Positions 1 to 8,629 of a stretch of 64,000 bases of DNA are shown one piece after another. The number at the start of each line of letters is the position of its first letter. Position 1 is the stretch's first letter. This stretch comes from GCA-2709075 sp038146865 (GTDB lineage Bacteria; Pseudomonadota; Alphaproteobacteria; MPNO01; UBA2964). The position numbers and the translations under genes are program-made. The stretch covers positions 806,001-870,000 of the forward strand of contig JAYQSL010000007.1 of assembly GCA_038146865.1 (NCBI GenBank), given 5' to 3'. The notes under the pieces are model-generated. The model searched no databases and was not told where the DNA came from. It saw only the letters and a list, made by a program, of their open reading frames with translations.

Positions 1-20
1 GATCGTCCCAGGGATTTAAC

Positions 21-1076
21 ATGACGATTATTATTACAGATGAGGATGTGCAGCGCTTTCTGAGCATGGAAGAGTGCATTGAAGCAATGCGCGTCGCTTT
101 CTCGGATTTTGCGGATGGAAAGGCGGCTAATTTACCTAGGATGCGTTATTCCGTTGATACCGAAACTCTAAATAAACGTTATCTTGCAAACATCCAGGCT
201 GGAGCAGTCCCGAGTTATGGCGTTGCTGCAGTACGAGCGGGATCGAGGTTTGTAAAATTTGAAGAAGTCGATGGCAAGCAGCGTGTAGTACATAACCCAG
301 ATCCTAAAAATTGGACGGTGATCGTCCTTTACGATTTAGATACAGCCGAACCAATCGCTTTTTTGCACGAGAACTATATAAGCGGTATTAGGGTTGGAGC
401 GACAGTTGGCGTTGCGGTACAAAATCTCGCGAGGGAAAACTCTGAAATTTTGGGGGTTTTTGGCTCGGGAGCACAAGCGGGGCCAATTGTCGAGGCGATT
501 TGCTCCGTGCGAAATATTCGAGAGGTGAGAGTTTTCAGTCCAACCGAGAAAAACCGGGAAAAATTTGCGGAAAAATATAGAGAAAAAGGGCTTAATATTA
601 TCGCCCTTCCAAACCCCTCTATGATTGTGCCTGGGGCGGATATCATAGCCTGTGCCACTAATGCAGCTGAACCAGTTTTCGACAGTGAACAGTTGGAGCA
701 TGGCCAAACCTTGGTCACGATTGTTAATTCCGATGTTAATGGAAAAAGGGTCGAAGTTGACGATGGGGTATTTGAAAGGGCTTCCAGGGTGGTTATAAAT
801 GATTGGGAGAGTGTTCACGCGAATGTCCAGGTAGAATTGCTCGAGGCAATCAAACAAGGGGTCTTGCGGGAAGAAGCGGTTAATACGCTTGGTGATGTCG
901 TAACAAAAAGAGCGCCGGGGCGAACTTCCTCTAAAGAAATTCTTTATTATAAAAATAATGTAGGGTTAGGGATGCAATTCGCTGCGGCGGGCGGGCTCAT
1001 TTATAAAAAGATGCAAGGGGTGGCAGCTAAATTGGAGTTCCCAACAGATTGGCTGGGCAGCGACGCGAAAAGTTAG
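21..1076 (+). CDS. Ornithine cyclodeaminase / mu-crystallin family protein (copy 1)
   Basis: A 351-residue member of the ornithine cyclodeaminase/mu-crystallin family, NAD(P)-binding Rossmann enzymes that act on amino or imino acids. The dinucleotide loop GVFGSGAQA is at residues 145-153, and the SGIRVGATVG segment at 121-130 matches the family's conserved helix. The C-terminal GLGMQFAAAGG stretch is also typical. Where ornithine cyclodeaminases often have a Gly-x-Lys motif near residue 70, this protein reads VRAG (Arg72), so I do not assign ornithine as substrate. The ATG at 21 follows CAGGGA. It is 97 bases ahead of an amidohydrolase on the same strand and has a paralogue at 21986-23065. 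The family call is secure; the substrate is unknown. Confidence 0.88.
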   Translation: MTIIITDEDVQRFLSMEECIEAMRVAFSDFADGKAANLPRMRYSVDTETLNKRYLANIQAGAVPSYGVAAVRAGSRFVKFEEVDGKQRVVHNPDPKNWTVIVLYDLDTAEPIAFLHENYISGIRVGATVGVAVQNLARENSEILGVFGSGAQAGPIVEAICSVRNIREVRVFSPTEKNREKFAEKYREKGLNIIALPNPSMIVPGADIIACATNAAEPVFDSEQLEHGQTLVTIVNSDVNGKRVEVDDGVFERASRVVINDWESVHANVQVELLEAIKQGVLREEAVNTLGDVVTKRAPGRTSSKEILYYKNNVGLGMQFAAAGGLIYKKMQGVAAKLEFPTDWLGSDAKS

Positions 1077-1173
1077 TATCTCGCCTTTTTCAAACCAAAG
1101 TTTACTAGTTTAACTCATCTATTGTTCATGTTACCAACTTTAGAGTTTCGTATTTGAATGGCAGGTATGTTTT

Positions 1174-2163
1174 ATGAAAATTGATGTTTTTAATCATGTG
1201 TTCCCGATAGAATTTTTCGACGCCGCGGAGCCACTGATGCCTGGAAATGCGGTTGTAAGATGGAAAGCCATTGAAACAATTTGGGATATGGATGCCCGAA
1301 TGAAAATGATGGATCAATTTGATAATTATTGTCAGATTATTTCAATGTCCCAGCCCCCATTCGACCTAATCGCAGGGCCGGAAGTCTCAGTGGAGCTTGC
1401 TCGAGTGGCAAATGATGGAATGGCTCGGATCTGTCGTAAATACCCTGATCGAATGCCGTCTTTCATCGCATCTTTACCCATGAACAACACAGAGGGAGCG
1501 ATAAGAGAAATCGATAGAGTTCTCGATGAGCATAATGCGGCCGGTTTTCAAATACATACAAATGTGAGCGGAGTTGCTCTCGATCAGCCACAATTTCGAG
1601 ATATTTTTGCTAAAATTGCCGAGCGCGGAAAGGCCATTTGGTTGCACCCCACGCGTCCTGCGTCTCACGCTGATTACGTAAATGAAGAGCAATCCTTTTA
1701 CGAAATATTTTGGGGAATTGGTTGGGCCTACGAAACAACGTCAGCCATGCTGAGGATGGTTTGTTCTGGCATGATGGATGAAATTCCAAACCTCAATGTA
1801 ATAGCTCATCATTGGGGTGCATATGTACCGCATGCCGAAGGCCGGTTCCCCCTTTGGGAGGTTCGAAATGCGACTATGGGTGATGGGACATCATTTGCCG
1901 ACAATCTTAAAAAGCCCATGATTGATTACATGAAAGATTTTTGGGCTGACACGGCGATGTTTGGAGCTAAAGGTGCTAGCCAAGCAGGGCTCGATTTTTA
2001 TGGTGCCGGTAATTCGTTCTTTGCGAGCGATTGTCCTTACGACTTAGTCGGGGGTTCCGAGCTTATCGCCTCTACGATTCGCGTGATTGAAGAGCTTGAT
2101 TGCTCAGATGACGATAGAGATCAGATTTTTTATAAAAATTCTCAGACCTTACTCGGCCTTTGA
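1174..2163 (+). CDS. Amidohydrolase 2 family protein (ACMSD-like)
   Basis: A 329-residue TIM-barrel amidohydrolase of the aminocarboxymuconate-semialdehyde decarboxylase (ACMSD)/resorcylate decarboxylase group, which removes carboxylates from ring-derived acids or hydrolyses them. Candidate metal and catalytic residues are His8, His158 (WLHPTR), His212/His213 (AHHWGAY) and Asp286 (ASDCPYD). The N-terminal motif is IDVFNHVFP rather than the usual Asp-x-His-x-His, so the first metal histidine is Phe6. FNH variants exist in the wider family as I recall it, so this need not mean inactivity. It lies downstream of an OCD-family gene, possibly co-transcribed. Substrate not determinable. Confidence 0.85.
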   Translation: MKIDVFNHVFPIEFFDAAEPLMPGNAVVRWKAIETIWDMDARMKMMDQFDNYCQIISMSQPPFDLIAGPEVSVELARVANDGMARICRKYPDRMPSFIASLPMNNTEGAIREIDRVLDEHNAAGFQIHTNVSGVALDQPQFRDIFAKIAERGKAIWLHPTRPASHADYVNEEQSFYEIFWGIGWAYETTSAMLRMVCSGMMDEIPNLNVIAHHWGAYVPHAEGRFPLWEVRNATMGDGTSFADNLKKPMIDYMKDFWADTAMFGAKGASQAGLDFYGAGNSFFASDCPYDLVGGSELIASTIRVIEELDCSDDDRDQIFYKNSQTLLGL

Positions 2164-2270
2164 GTTAGAATCTTTGGCCGTATTTAACTAGCCTCCAAGC
2201 AATATTTCTCTCTTAAAAAATATCGAAAAGGTAATAGAGATTAAGGAGAGGACTGAAATAACTAATGCGG

Positions 2271-3095
2271 CTAACTTCGGCCGCCTTCTTCAATTTTTTG
2301 AGCGGTTGAATTAGTAAATAGGGCTCGCGTGGCATCCATTGCCTCGATACACCTCTCGTCATAGTCCCGCGTTGGCCGAGGGTCCTCGCCCCAGTTTCCA
2401 GAAGTGTTCTCCCCTCTCAAGGTCATTGCGGTGAGACCGTCAAATCGAGTTTCTTTCACATGGGGAGCTACGTAATGTATGGCCAACCCTATGCGATCAT
2501 GATTTGCGCCATTTGGACCAGAACCGTGAACGACACTCTCATGATGGAAAACCACCTGTCCCGCAGTAAGTATCGCTGGTATTGCAGAGTCATAATCAAC
2601 GCCAATTGCCATTTGGCCTAGTTGGACGAGGTTATCTGGATGAGGCCGGATATCATGTTCAACTTCTTGTTTATGAGTTCCCGGAATATACTTTATGCAT
2701 CCTGATTCTAAATTGGAGTCGTTAAACCCAAGCCATGCGGTGAGGGTTTCCGCCGGTTCAAAGCCGTAAAAGAAACTATCTGTGTGCCACGATACAAAAC
2801 GAGGATCATTTGCTTTTTTTGTGAAAAACGATGCGCCCCAACAAAGAATATTTGGTCCAATAATATCTTCAACAGCATCTAACAATCTTGGGTTGCTGAC
2901 TATATTACACAACCAGGGAAATGGTAGTTGAGCCTTTATTCGAAATCGTTTTTGTGGTTCGTGACCCAAATTTTTTTCCATTTCAAGAAATTTTCGATGA
3001 AACTCTGAAGCCTCCTCAGGAGTGTAAACGTCAAAAGGAAATAGGAAGCCGTTTTGATGGAAGTATTCGAGCTGACTTTCTGAGAGAGCTTTCAT
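2271..3095 (-). CDS. Phytanoyl-CoA dioxygenase (PhyH) family protein
   Basis: A 274-residue Fe(II)/2-oxoglutarate oxygenase of the PhyH family, which hydroxylates small organic molecules while oxidising 2-oxoglutarate to succinate. The HxD metal motif is SWHTDSFF (His104, Asp106), the distal histidine is His190 in SVVHGSGPN, and the 2-oxoglutarate-binding arginine is likely Arg201 in HDRIGLAIHY. Length is normal. It starts 14 bases after the end of the upstream quinone-oxidoreductase-like gene, whose stop region supplies an AAGGA ribosome site, so the two are probably one transcript. Bacterial PhyH proteins have very diverse substrates and none is implied here. Confidence 0.9.
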   Translation of the reverse strand: MKALSESQLEYFHQNGFLFPFDVYTPEEASEFHRKFLEMEKNLGHEPQKRFRIKAQLPFPWLCNIVSNPRLLDAVEDIIGPNILCWGASFFTKKANDPRFVSWHTDSFFYGFEPAETLTAWLGFNDSNLESGCIKYIPGTHKQEVEHDIRPHPDNLVQLGQMAIGVDYDSAIPAILTAGQVVFHHESVVHGSGPNGANHDRIGLAIHYVAPHVKETRFDGLTAMTLRGENTSGNWGEDPRPTRDYDERCIEAMDATRALFTNSTAQKIEEGGRS

Positions 3096-3109
3096 GTCTG
3101 ATATCGTCC

Positions 3110-4111
3110 TTAGGGCGTTAAAATTATTTTTCCAATATGGCTGCTTGCTTCCATTATACGGTGTGCTTCTGCAGCTTCTGAAAATGGGAACACCTGATGC
3201 GTCTCAGGGATTATGTCACCGGATTCAAAGAGCGGCCAGATTTCCTTTTCAACCTGTCTACATATAGCTGCTTTTTCTTCGATAGTTCTGGGGCGGAGGC
3301 GAGATCCTGTGATTGTTAAATGTTTACCATGAATGTAGCTGAAGTCTATTTCAGCTTTTTTACCACCCTGTAAATTCAGGATTAATAAGCGGCCGCCATG
3401 AGCCAACAATTCCACCTCTTTGGGGAGATAATTACCGCCGATAATGTCGACGATGATATCGACGCCCTTTCCACCGGTTTCTGAGTGACAGACCTCCCAA
3501 AATTTTCTTCTGAATAATTTATGGCCCGATCTGCACCAAATCTTTTCATTGCAGCACATTTTTTAGTTGTACGAGCTGTCGAAAACACCCTGGCCCCTCT
3601 CAGCTTTGCTAGTCTAATCGCCGCAAAACCGATGCCACTGGTTCCCCCTTGTATAAGAACTGTATCATTCTTTTTTAACGAGCCCGCGATCTAACAGATT
3701 CGTCCAAACTGTACAGAAGACTTCCGGGAGGCCGGCTGCGTCAATCGGCGAGACTTTATTTGGGATGGGCATGCATTGTCCCTCTGGGACCACGGCATAT
3801 TCTGCGTAGCCACCGCCGTTTAACAGTGAGCAGACCTTATCGCCAGTTTTAAAGCGACTGCAATCTGGTCCCAATTCTACAATGGTCCCTGAAATTTCAA
3901 GTCCCATTATGTCTGGCGCTCCATTTGGTACCGGGTATTTTCCCTCTCTCTGGCGCAAATCTGCTCCGTTCACACCTGCTCCAATCACTTTGATCAGGAC
4001 TTCATGAGCTTTAGGTTGGGGTACTGACATCTCGGAGAGGCGTAAATTTTCTGGCGGACCAAAAGGAATTGCCTGAATAACCTTCATCTTTGTTAGAGTC
4101 TGTATTGGCAT
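3110..4111 (-). CDS. NAD(P)H:quinone oxidoreductase-like MDR protein (frame broken twice)
   Basis: A zinc-free medium-chain dehydrogenase/reductase of the quinone oxidoreductase group, about 333 residues once repaired. The first part has the GroES-like domain with GVNGADLRQREGKYP. The second has the nucleotide loop GGTSGIGFAAIRLAK and the ETGGKGVDIIVDIIGG segment. The frame is lost twice. At 3671-3676 (six A on the coding strand) one A too many moves the frame at LVKK/NDTVL. At 3499-3502 (four T) one T too few moves it back before WEVCHSETGG. Both sides of each break align to one protein. I choose the ATG at 4111 because GGAG lies eight bases upstream; the ATG at 4147 has no such site. It precedes the PhyH gene. 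Confidence 0.8.
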
Positions 4112-4205
4112 TAGTGACGCTCCACAGAATAGATTCTGGTTTGCCATGGTACGTGATTAGAGTCTAGGCTCGGAATAATTATGGGATTTTCTGTTTGGTT
4201 CGTTT

Positions 4206-4940
4206 GTGAGTAAAAACAAAGAAATAATTCTTGTTCATTCCTCCGACTTGCACGTCGATGATGGTTACACTGCACGCCAGTGGGGCGGGGATGCAAACGG
4301 TCCTTTGAGGGCTGTTCTTGAAACCGCATCAAACGTGGAAGCCGATGTTGTGGTTTTGGCGGGCGATATATTCGAGCACAATCGCTTGCCGGAGCCAGTT
4401 CTAAAAGAGACACGCGAAATACTTAAAAATTATGGACGCGAGGTTGTACTTTTACCAGGGAATCACGATCCCCTCACAAATGACTCTGTTTGGTTAAGAG
4501 GACGAATTTATGAGCCAAACAATGTCCATGTTATTGGGATTTCAAAGAAAAATTCTGTAAGTTTTCCCGAGTTAGACTTGCAGGTGTCGGGAAGGCCTCA
4601 CCGAGATTACGAGGACATGTCGCCACTAGAAAAACCGCAAATCAAAAAATACCGTTGGAACATTATCTTGGCTCATGGTCACTATGAAGCCAAACCAAAC
4701 CTGAATAACCCGCTCAGGCCTTCCTGGATAATTAGTGCTGAAGAAATTCGGCAAGTTAATGCAAGTTACTTGGCTCTCGGCCACTGGAACACTGCAAAAA
4801 GGGTGGGAGGACGAGTGGCGCACGCGTATTATTCGGGCTCACCAGATATAGCCGGCACAGTGAACCAGGTTTCATTGAGTTCAAAAGGGACTAAAGTGAA
4901 AAAAATCTCGGTAAACTTAGTTAATAAAATTGTGGAATAA
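4206..4940 (+). CDS. Metallophosphoesterase (calcineurin-like)
   Basis: A 244-residue calcineurin-like phosphoesterase with all five metal blocks: Asp14 and His16 (SSDLH), Asp54 (AGDIFE), Asn86-His87 (PGNHD), His157/His159 (AHGH) and His193 (LGHW). The order resembles the nuclease domain of SbcD/Mre11, but there is no capping domain and no sbcC partner, so a DNA repair role is not supported. Start is GTG at 4206. The gene opens a tight operon: the next genes follow after 3 bases each (CMD-family protein, bicupin), then a flavin enzyme after a longer gap. It is divergent from the quinone-oxidoreductase-like gene. A small phosphorylated or cyclic compound is a possible substrate; this is inference. 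Confidence 0.82.
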   Translation: MSKNKEIILVHSSDLHVDDGYTARQWGGDANGPLRAVLETASNVEADVVVLAGDIFEHNRLPEPVLKETREILKNYGREVVLLPGNHDPLTNDSVWLRGRIYEPNNVHVIGISKKNSVSFPELDLQVSGRPHRDYEDMSPLEKPQIKKYRWNIILAHGHYEAKPNLNNPLRPSWIISAEEIRQVNASYLALGHWNTAKRVGGRVAHAYYSGSPDIAGTVNQVSLSSKGTKVKKISVNLVNKIVE

Positions 4941-4943
4941 GAT

Positions 4944-5501
4944 ATGGCGAGAATTGATCCCCCAGCACTTGATGATTTAAGTTCCGAGCAAAAAGCGCTG
5001 CGTGATCTAATAATGAAGCAAAGGAGCACCGGTGAAGCTCGTGGACCTTTTGGAGTTTTATTGCATGCGCCGGACCTCGGTAGTCGTGTGGCTGATTTCG
5101 TCAATTACTTGCTCTCAGATACGAGGCTTTCGCATCGCCTAAAAGAGCTGGCAATCATTACTGTGGCCCGGCGTTATACCGCTCAATATGAGTGGTGGAT
5201 CCATGCAAGGAGAGCCGAAAGGCATGGACTAGAGGAAGAAATAATTGAAGCGATTTTTGAAGGATCCAAGCCAACCTTTGCTGATAAAGAAGGTGATGTA
5301 GTGCATGAGGTGGCCTCAGCACTGGCATCAGATGGTCAAATGGGGGACGAACTATACCAAAAAGCCGAAGGACTTTTTGGAAAGGCCGGCATGGTAGAAC
5401 TCGTAACGATTATTGGGCTTTATATGATGATTGCGGTGTTTTTAAATGCATTTCAAGTAGATGTTCCTGACCCAAACGCGAAACTTTTGAAAGAAATTTA
5501 A
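4944..5501 (+). CDS. Carboxymuconolactone decarboxylase (CMD/AhpD) family protein
   Basis: An all-helical protein of 185 residues related to the gamma-carboxymuconolactone decarboxylase/AhpD fold. The recognisable core is ELAIITVARRYTAQYEWWIHARRA, with Glu83 and His87 in the EWWIH segment. The CxxC pair used by the AhpD peroxidase branch is missing and the protein has no cysteine in this core, so a peroxidase role is unlikely and a decarboxylase, isomerase or hydrolase role is more natural. It is the second gene of the metallophosphoesterase operon, with 3-base gaps on both sides, which suggests translational coupling and a shared pathway. Exact reaction unknown. Confidence 0.85.
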   Translation: MARIDPPALDDLSSEQKALRDLIMKQRSTGEARGPFGVLLHAPDLGSRVADFVNYLLSDTRLSHRLKELAIITVARRYTAQYEWWIHARRAERHGLEEEIIEAIFEGSKPTFADKEGDVVHEVASALASDGQMGDELYQKAEGLFGKAGMVELVTIIGLYMMIAVFLNAFQVDVPDPNAKLLKEI

Positions 5502-5504
5502 TCA

Positions 5505-6497
5505 ATGACAGTTTCAGATTATAAACTTGCTGATGTAAGGCGAATCGTTACCGGACATAATGCTGCCAAAGAGGCAGAGGTGATTTTTGACGGAGTTTGC
5601 CCAACGATTGACGTGCGTGAGAGTGGGATTGTCTCAACATTAGTGTGGGGAACCGATAGCTGTCCCGCAGAGATTGGAGGCGCAGCTGATAGTGGTGATG
5701 CCGAAAATATTCTTCAGCCACCACCGTCTGGGTCATGGTTTAGGATCGTTGATTTTCCGCCTGGCGCCCCCGGTTTTATGCATAGGACTGATACCGTTGA
5801 TTACGCCATCTGTATGGAAGGCGAAATAGAAATGGAATTAGATAATGGACGGATCATTCACATGGGTCCGCACGATATACTGGTTCAAAATGGGACCAAC
5901 CACAGCTGGGTAAATCGAAGTGATAAAACCTGCAGGTTGGCTTTTGTGTTGATTGATGCAAAAAAAATTGGAGCGGGGCGGATTGGGCCTGGAGAACAAA
6001 TGTTAAGCCCAGTAAGAGATTTGCCCGAGGGAAAGGTAGCTTTTATCCCTCCGGTGCGCCGTATCGTTACCACTCATAATGTGGATGGGGAAGCAGTACT
6101 AATGTCGGATGGATTAGCTCCTCAGAGAGTTTGGAGAGAGCCTAGGGGCAATATCTCGACGCTAATATGGGGAACCGATGAAACGCCTGCAGAAATTCTC
6201 TCATCGGAGGATTTTGGATTAAGAGAAAATGATATCGAGCCTCAAGCTGATGGTAGCTGGCTCCGTGTCATCGACTATCCTCCAAAAATGACGGGTCGCA
6301 TGCATCGGACCAATTCTATCGACTATGCAATTTGCTTGAGTGGTGAGATGGATATGGAATTGGACAATGGCCGAATGGTGACATTCAGAGCAGGGGACGT
6401 AATGGTTCAAAGAGCAACAAACCATTCGTGGATTAACAAAAGTGACAGTCCTGCAAGGGTTGTGTTCGCTCTTTTGGGGTCTGAGGCACCTTTCTGA
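5505..6497 (+). CDS. Tandem bicupin protein
   Basis: A 330-residue soluble protein made of two clearly homologous halves. The first runs about residues 11-155, the second about 184-325. Each begins VRRIVT(G/T)HN, contains a STL(V/I)WGTD(S/E) block and a cupin core with HRT, DYAIC, MELDNGR and a final NHSW. Likely metal histidines are His93 and His133 in the first cupin and His267 and His307 in the second, and both look intact. Bicupins include dioxygenases, decarboxylases and isomerases. It is the third gene of the operon starting at 4206. Two active-looking halves suggest an internal gene duplication. No specific function can be assigned. Confidence 0.85.
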   Translation: MTVSDYKLADVRRIVTGHNAAKEAEVIFDGVCPTIDVRESGIVSTLVWGTDSCPAEIGGAADSGDAENILQPPPSGSWFRIVDFPPGAPGFMHRTDTVDYAICMEGEIEMELDNGRIIHMGPHDILVQNGTNHSWVNRSDKTCRLAFVLIDAKKIGAGRIGPGEQMLSPVRDLPEGKVAFIPPVRRIVTTHNVDGEAVLMSDGLAPQRVWREPRGNISTLIWGTDETPAEILSSEDFGLRENDIEPQADGSWLRVIDYPPKMTGRMHRTNSIDYAICLSGEMDMELDNGRMVTFRAGDVMVQRATNHSWINKSDSPARVVFALLGSEAPF

Positions 6498-6552
6498 TAT
6501 TACCCTTCTTTAATCCGTGAGGTACAATTCTGTTACAAAAAACGTAAGCCTT

Positions 6553-7728
6553 ATGCAGCAGTTTCACTCAAACTCCGATGTCGAACGTGCCAGTTTATTA
6601 GCTCCGTTTTTGATGGAAAATGCTTCTGAGACCGAGGCAATGCGCAAATTGCCCAACAAGGTTTTTCAAGAACTTTCAGAGGCAGGCTTTTTCAAATTAA
6701 TGTTACCTCCTGGGTTAGGAGGCATTGGTCCAGACTTGCGGAACCATTTGGAAGTGGTAACCAAGCTGGGGGTAGGTTGCGGATCTGCGGCTTGGATTGT
6801 CGCTTTGATGGGATATCAAAATTACCTTCTGGGTTGGTATCCGCCTGATGTTCAAAGAGAAATCAGAAAAAAAAGCGACTTGATTTATACGGGATTGGTG
6901 ATGGGTCCTCCTGTCTTTGCAAAAAGGGTTAAAGGGGGGTATTCGCTAAATGGAAGATGGCCCTACGTAAGCGGAGCGCATTATGCAAATTGGTTCTTGT
7001 TGAGTGCTAGGGATCCGGAGAATGAAAGCAGGGTGTTGACCTGCTTAGTCCCCGCAACTGACACCAACATCAATGACGATTGGCATGCTCTTGGTCTGAG
7101 GGGTTCGGGCAGTGTGTCAGTGGATTGTAGGGGTGTTTTCGTTCCTGAAGATCGTATTCTTTGTTTCAGGGAAGCGGAAAAGAATGGCGTTCCAGGAGCG
7201 GCTGTTAATGATAGCTTCTTGTTTCAGGGAATTCCGACTTCTACGATGTTTGCCTTGGTAGTGGCGGCGCCATCCCTTGGAATGGCGGAAAGTTCTATTA
7301 CCCTGTTTTCTGAGAGGATAAGGACCCGAAAAAATGCACGAATGCCTAGTTTGCAAACGGATTGGCCTTCATCGCAAGCGCGTTTAGGACGAGCGCGAAC
7401 TTTTTTAAAGAGGGCGCGGGTAGCATATTTTGATGCGGTTGATGCATTCACGGAAACAGCTTCTAAAGGGAAAAATTTTAGTCTGGATTTGAAGGCGAGC
7501 TTGCGGATGGATGCGGTTGAAACCGTCCGAACCTGTACTGAAATTGTCTACACGTTATTCTGTGACGCAGGGACAGGAGCCACTTTGGAGGGGAGTCATT
7601 TACAAAGAATTTTCAGAGATATCCATACGCTCCGAAGCCATTTTATGATAATGCCCGATGTTGCCTCTGAAAATTTCGGAAGGATCAGTTTAGGTCTGGA
7701 ACCTAACCCACCATACCAGGGCGGATGA
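6553..7728 (+). CDS. Acyl-CoA dehydrogenase-fold flavin-dependent monooxygenase-like protein
   Basis: A protein of about 391 residues with the acyl-CoA dehydrogenase fold, closest in feel to two-component flavin monooxygenases of the HsaA/HpaH type. It has an N-terminal helical domain (LPNKVFQELSEAGFFKLMLPPGLGG), a middle beta domain (GRWPYVSGAHYANW, ALGLRGSGSVSV) and a C-terminal helical bundle ending ITLGLEPN-like (ISLGLEPNPPYQGG). No partner flavin reductase is seen nearby. The start is uncertain: a GTG at 6517 is in frame, but the ATG at 6553 fits family length. It lies 55 bases after the bicupin gene and may be the last gene of that operon. Likely role: hydroxylation of an aromatic or related compound. 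Confidence 0.78.
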   Translation: MQQFHSNSDVERASLLAPFLMENASETEAMRKLPNKVFQELSEAGFFKLMLPPGLGGIGPDLRNHLEVVTKLGVGCGSAAWIVALMGYQNYLLGWYPPDVQREIRKKSDLIYTGLVMGPPVFAKRVKGGYSLNGRWPYVSGAHYANWFLLSARDPENESRVLTCLVPATDTNINDDWHALGLRGSGSVSVDCRGVFVPEDRILCFREAEKNGVPGAAVNDSFLFQGIPTSTMFALVVAAPSLGMAESSITLFSERIRTRKNARMPSLQTDWPSSQARLGRARTFLKRARVAYFDAVDAFTETASKGKNFSLDLKASLRMDAVETVRTCTEIVYTLFCDAGTGATLEGSHLQRIFRDIHTLRSHFMIMPDVASENFGRISLGLEPNPPYQGG

Positions 7729-7914
7729 TCAAGCATTGACTGGAATAAGCGTCGATATCCGTTTTTAAAATTTTTTTAGATCTTTTCCGTGTGCATTTTG
7801 CTGAGGAATTTTTTTGAAACAGTTCTTAACGAAAAAGTTCTGCTCAAAAAAATATTGATCTGGAATTAAAAACAGGTCGTAAAAACATTAATTAAAACAA
7901 TTTCAGGAAAGCTT

Positions 7915-8544
7915 ATGTCCCCTTTAGATAACGCACCCACTATTGACGCAGTCCAACTCAACGATAGAAATAGCCATCCTGGCGTTAGCCGTGCTGAGGC
8001 GGAAATGGCAGTGAGAACATTGCTCAAGTGGGCAGGGGATGATCCCGAGAGAGAAGGTTTAATTGATACGCCTGCTCGGGTTGCCAAAGCTTACGAAGAG
8101 TTTTTTAGCGGCTATGACGCAGACCCTCAGCAGATGTTGGCCAGAACTTTCGAGGAAGTCGAAGGCTATAATGATATCGTGCTTCTTCAAGACATCGCTT
8201 TCCAGTCTCACTGCGAGCATCACGTTGTCCCGATTAGTGGAACTGCTCATATCGCTTATCTTCCTGATAACAAGGTCGTGGGTATTAGCAAGTTGGCCAG
8301 GGTGTTGGATGCTTATGCGAGGCGGCTTCAAACACAGGAAACAATGACAGCGCAAATAGCATCGTGCATCAATGGTGCGCTTCGGCCCAAGGGCGTGGCA
8401 GTGATAGTTAAAGCTCAGCATCAATGCATGACATCAAGGGGCGTCAACAAGCCTGGTGTAGCAATGGTTACACGGACATTTACCGGGGTCTTTAAAGACG
8501 ATCCTGCTATGGAAACGCGCTTGATGAATATGTTGAAAGCCTGA
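7915..8544 (+). CDS. folE: GTP cyclohydrolase I
   Basis: A 209-residue GTP cyclohydrolase I, which converts GTP to 7,8-dihydroneopterin triphosphate, the first step of folate and pterin synthesis. Diagnostic blocks are the DTPARVAKAYEEFFSGY start, the zinc and active-site segment QSHCEHHVVPI and the C-terminal AQHQCMTSRGV that supplies the second zinc cysteine. Length and C-terminus (TRLMNMLKA) are normal. The ATG at 7915 follows AGGAAAGCTT. About 190 bases of AT-rich sequence precede it, so it probably has its own promoter. The DUF1499 gene follows on the same strand. Confidence 0.96.
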   Translation: MSPLDNAPTIDAVQLNDRNSHPGVSRAEAEMAVRTLLKWAGDDPEREGLIDTPARVAKAYEEFFSGYDADPQQMLARTFEEVEGYNDIVLLQDIAFQSHCEHHVVPISGTAHIAYLPDNKVVGISKLARVLDAYARRLQTQETMTAQIASCINGALRPKGVAVIVKAQHQCMTSRGVNKPGVAMVTRTFTGVFKDDPAMETRLMNMLKA

Positions 8545-8629
8545 CACTTTTTGGAAAAAAATTCATAGCATTATTCGTGCGGGCCTATGGTTTGGGATTT
8601 TTACTCTGATCGCAGCCGCAACAGCCAGC

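Noticed and set aside
3382..4147. Two or three separate short genes for the quinone oxidoreductase
   Set aside because: The pieces form one continuous family protein when single-base runs are corrected by one base, so they are parts of one gene.
4206..4940. SbcD/Mre11 nuclease
   Set aside because: The motifs are similar but the protein is short, lacks the capping domain, has no SbcC neighbour and sits in a metabolic operon.
8040..8430. Long opposite-strand and shifted open frames inside folE
   Set aside because: They are shadows of the real coding frame, with no ribosome sites and no family resemblance.
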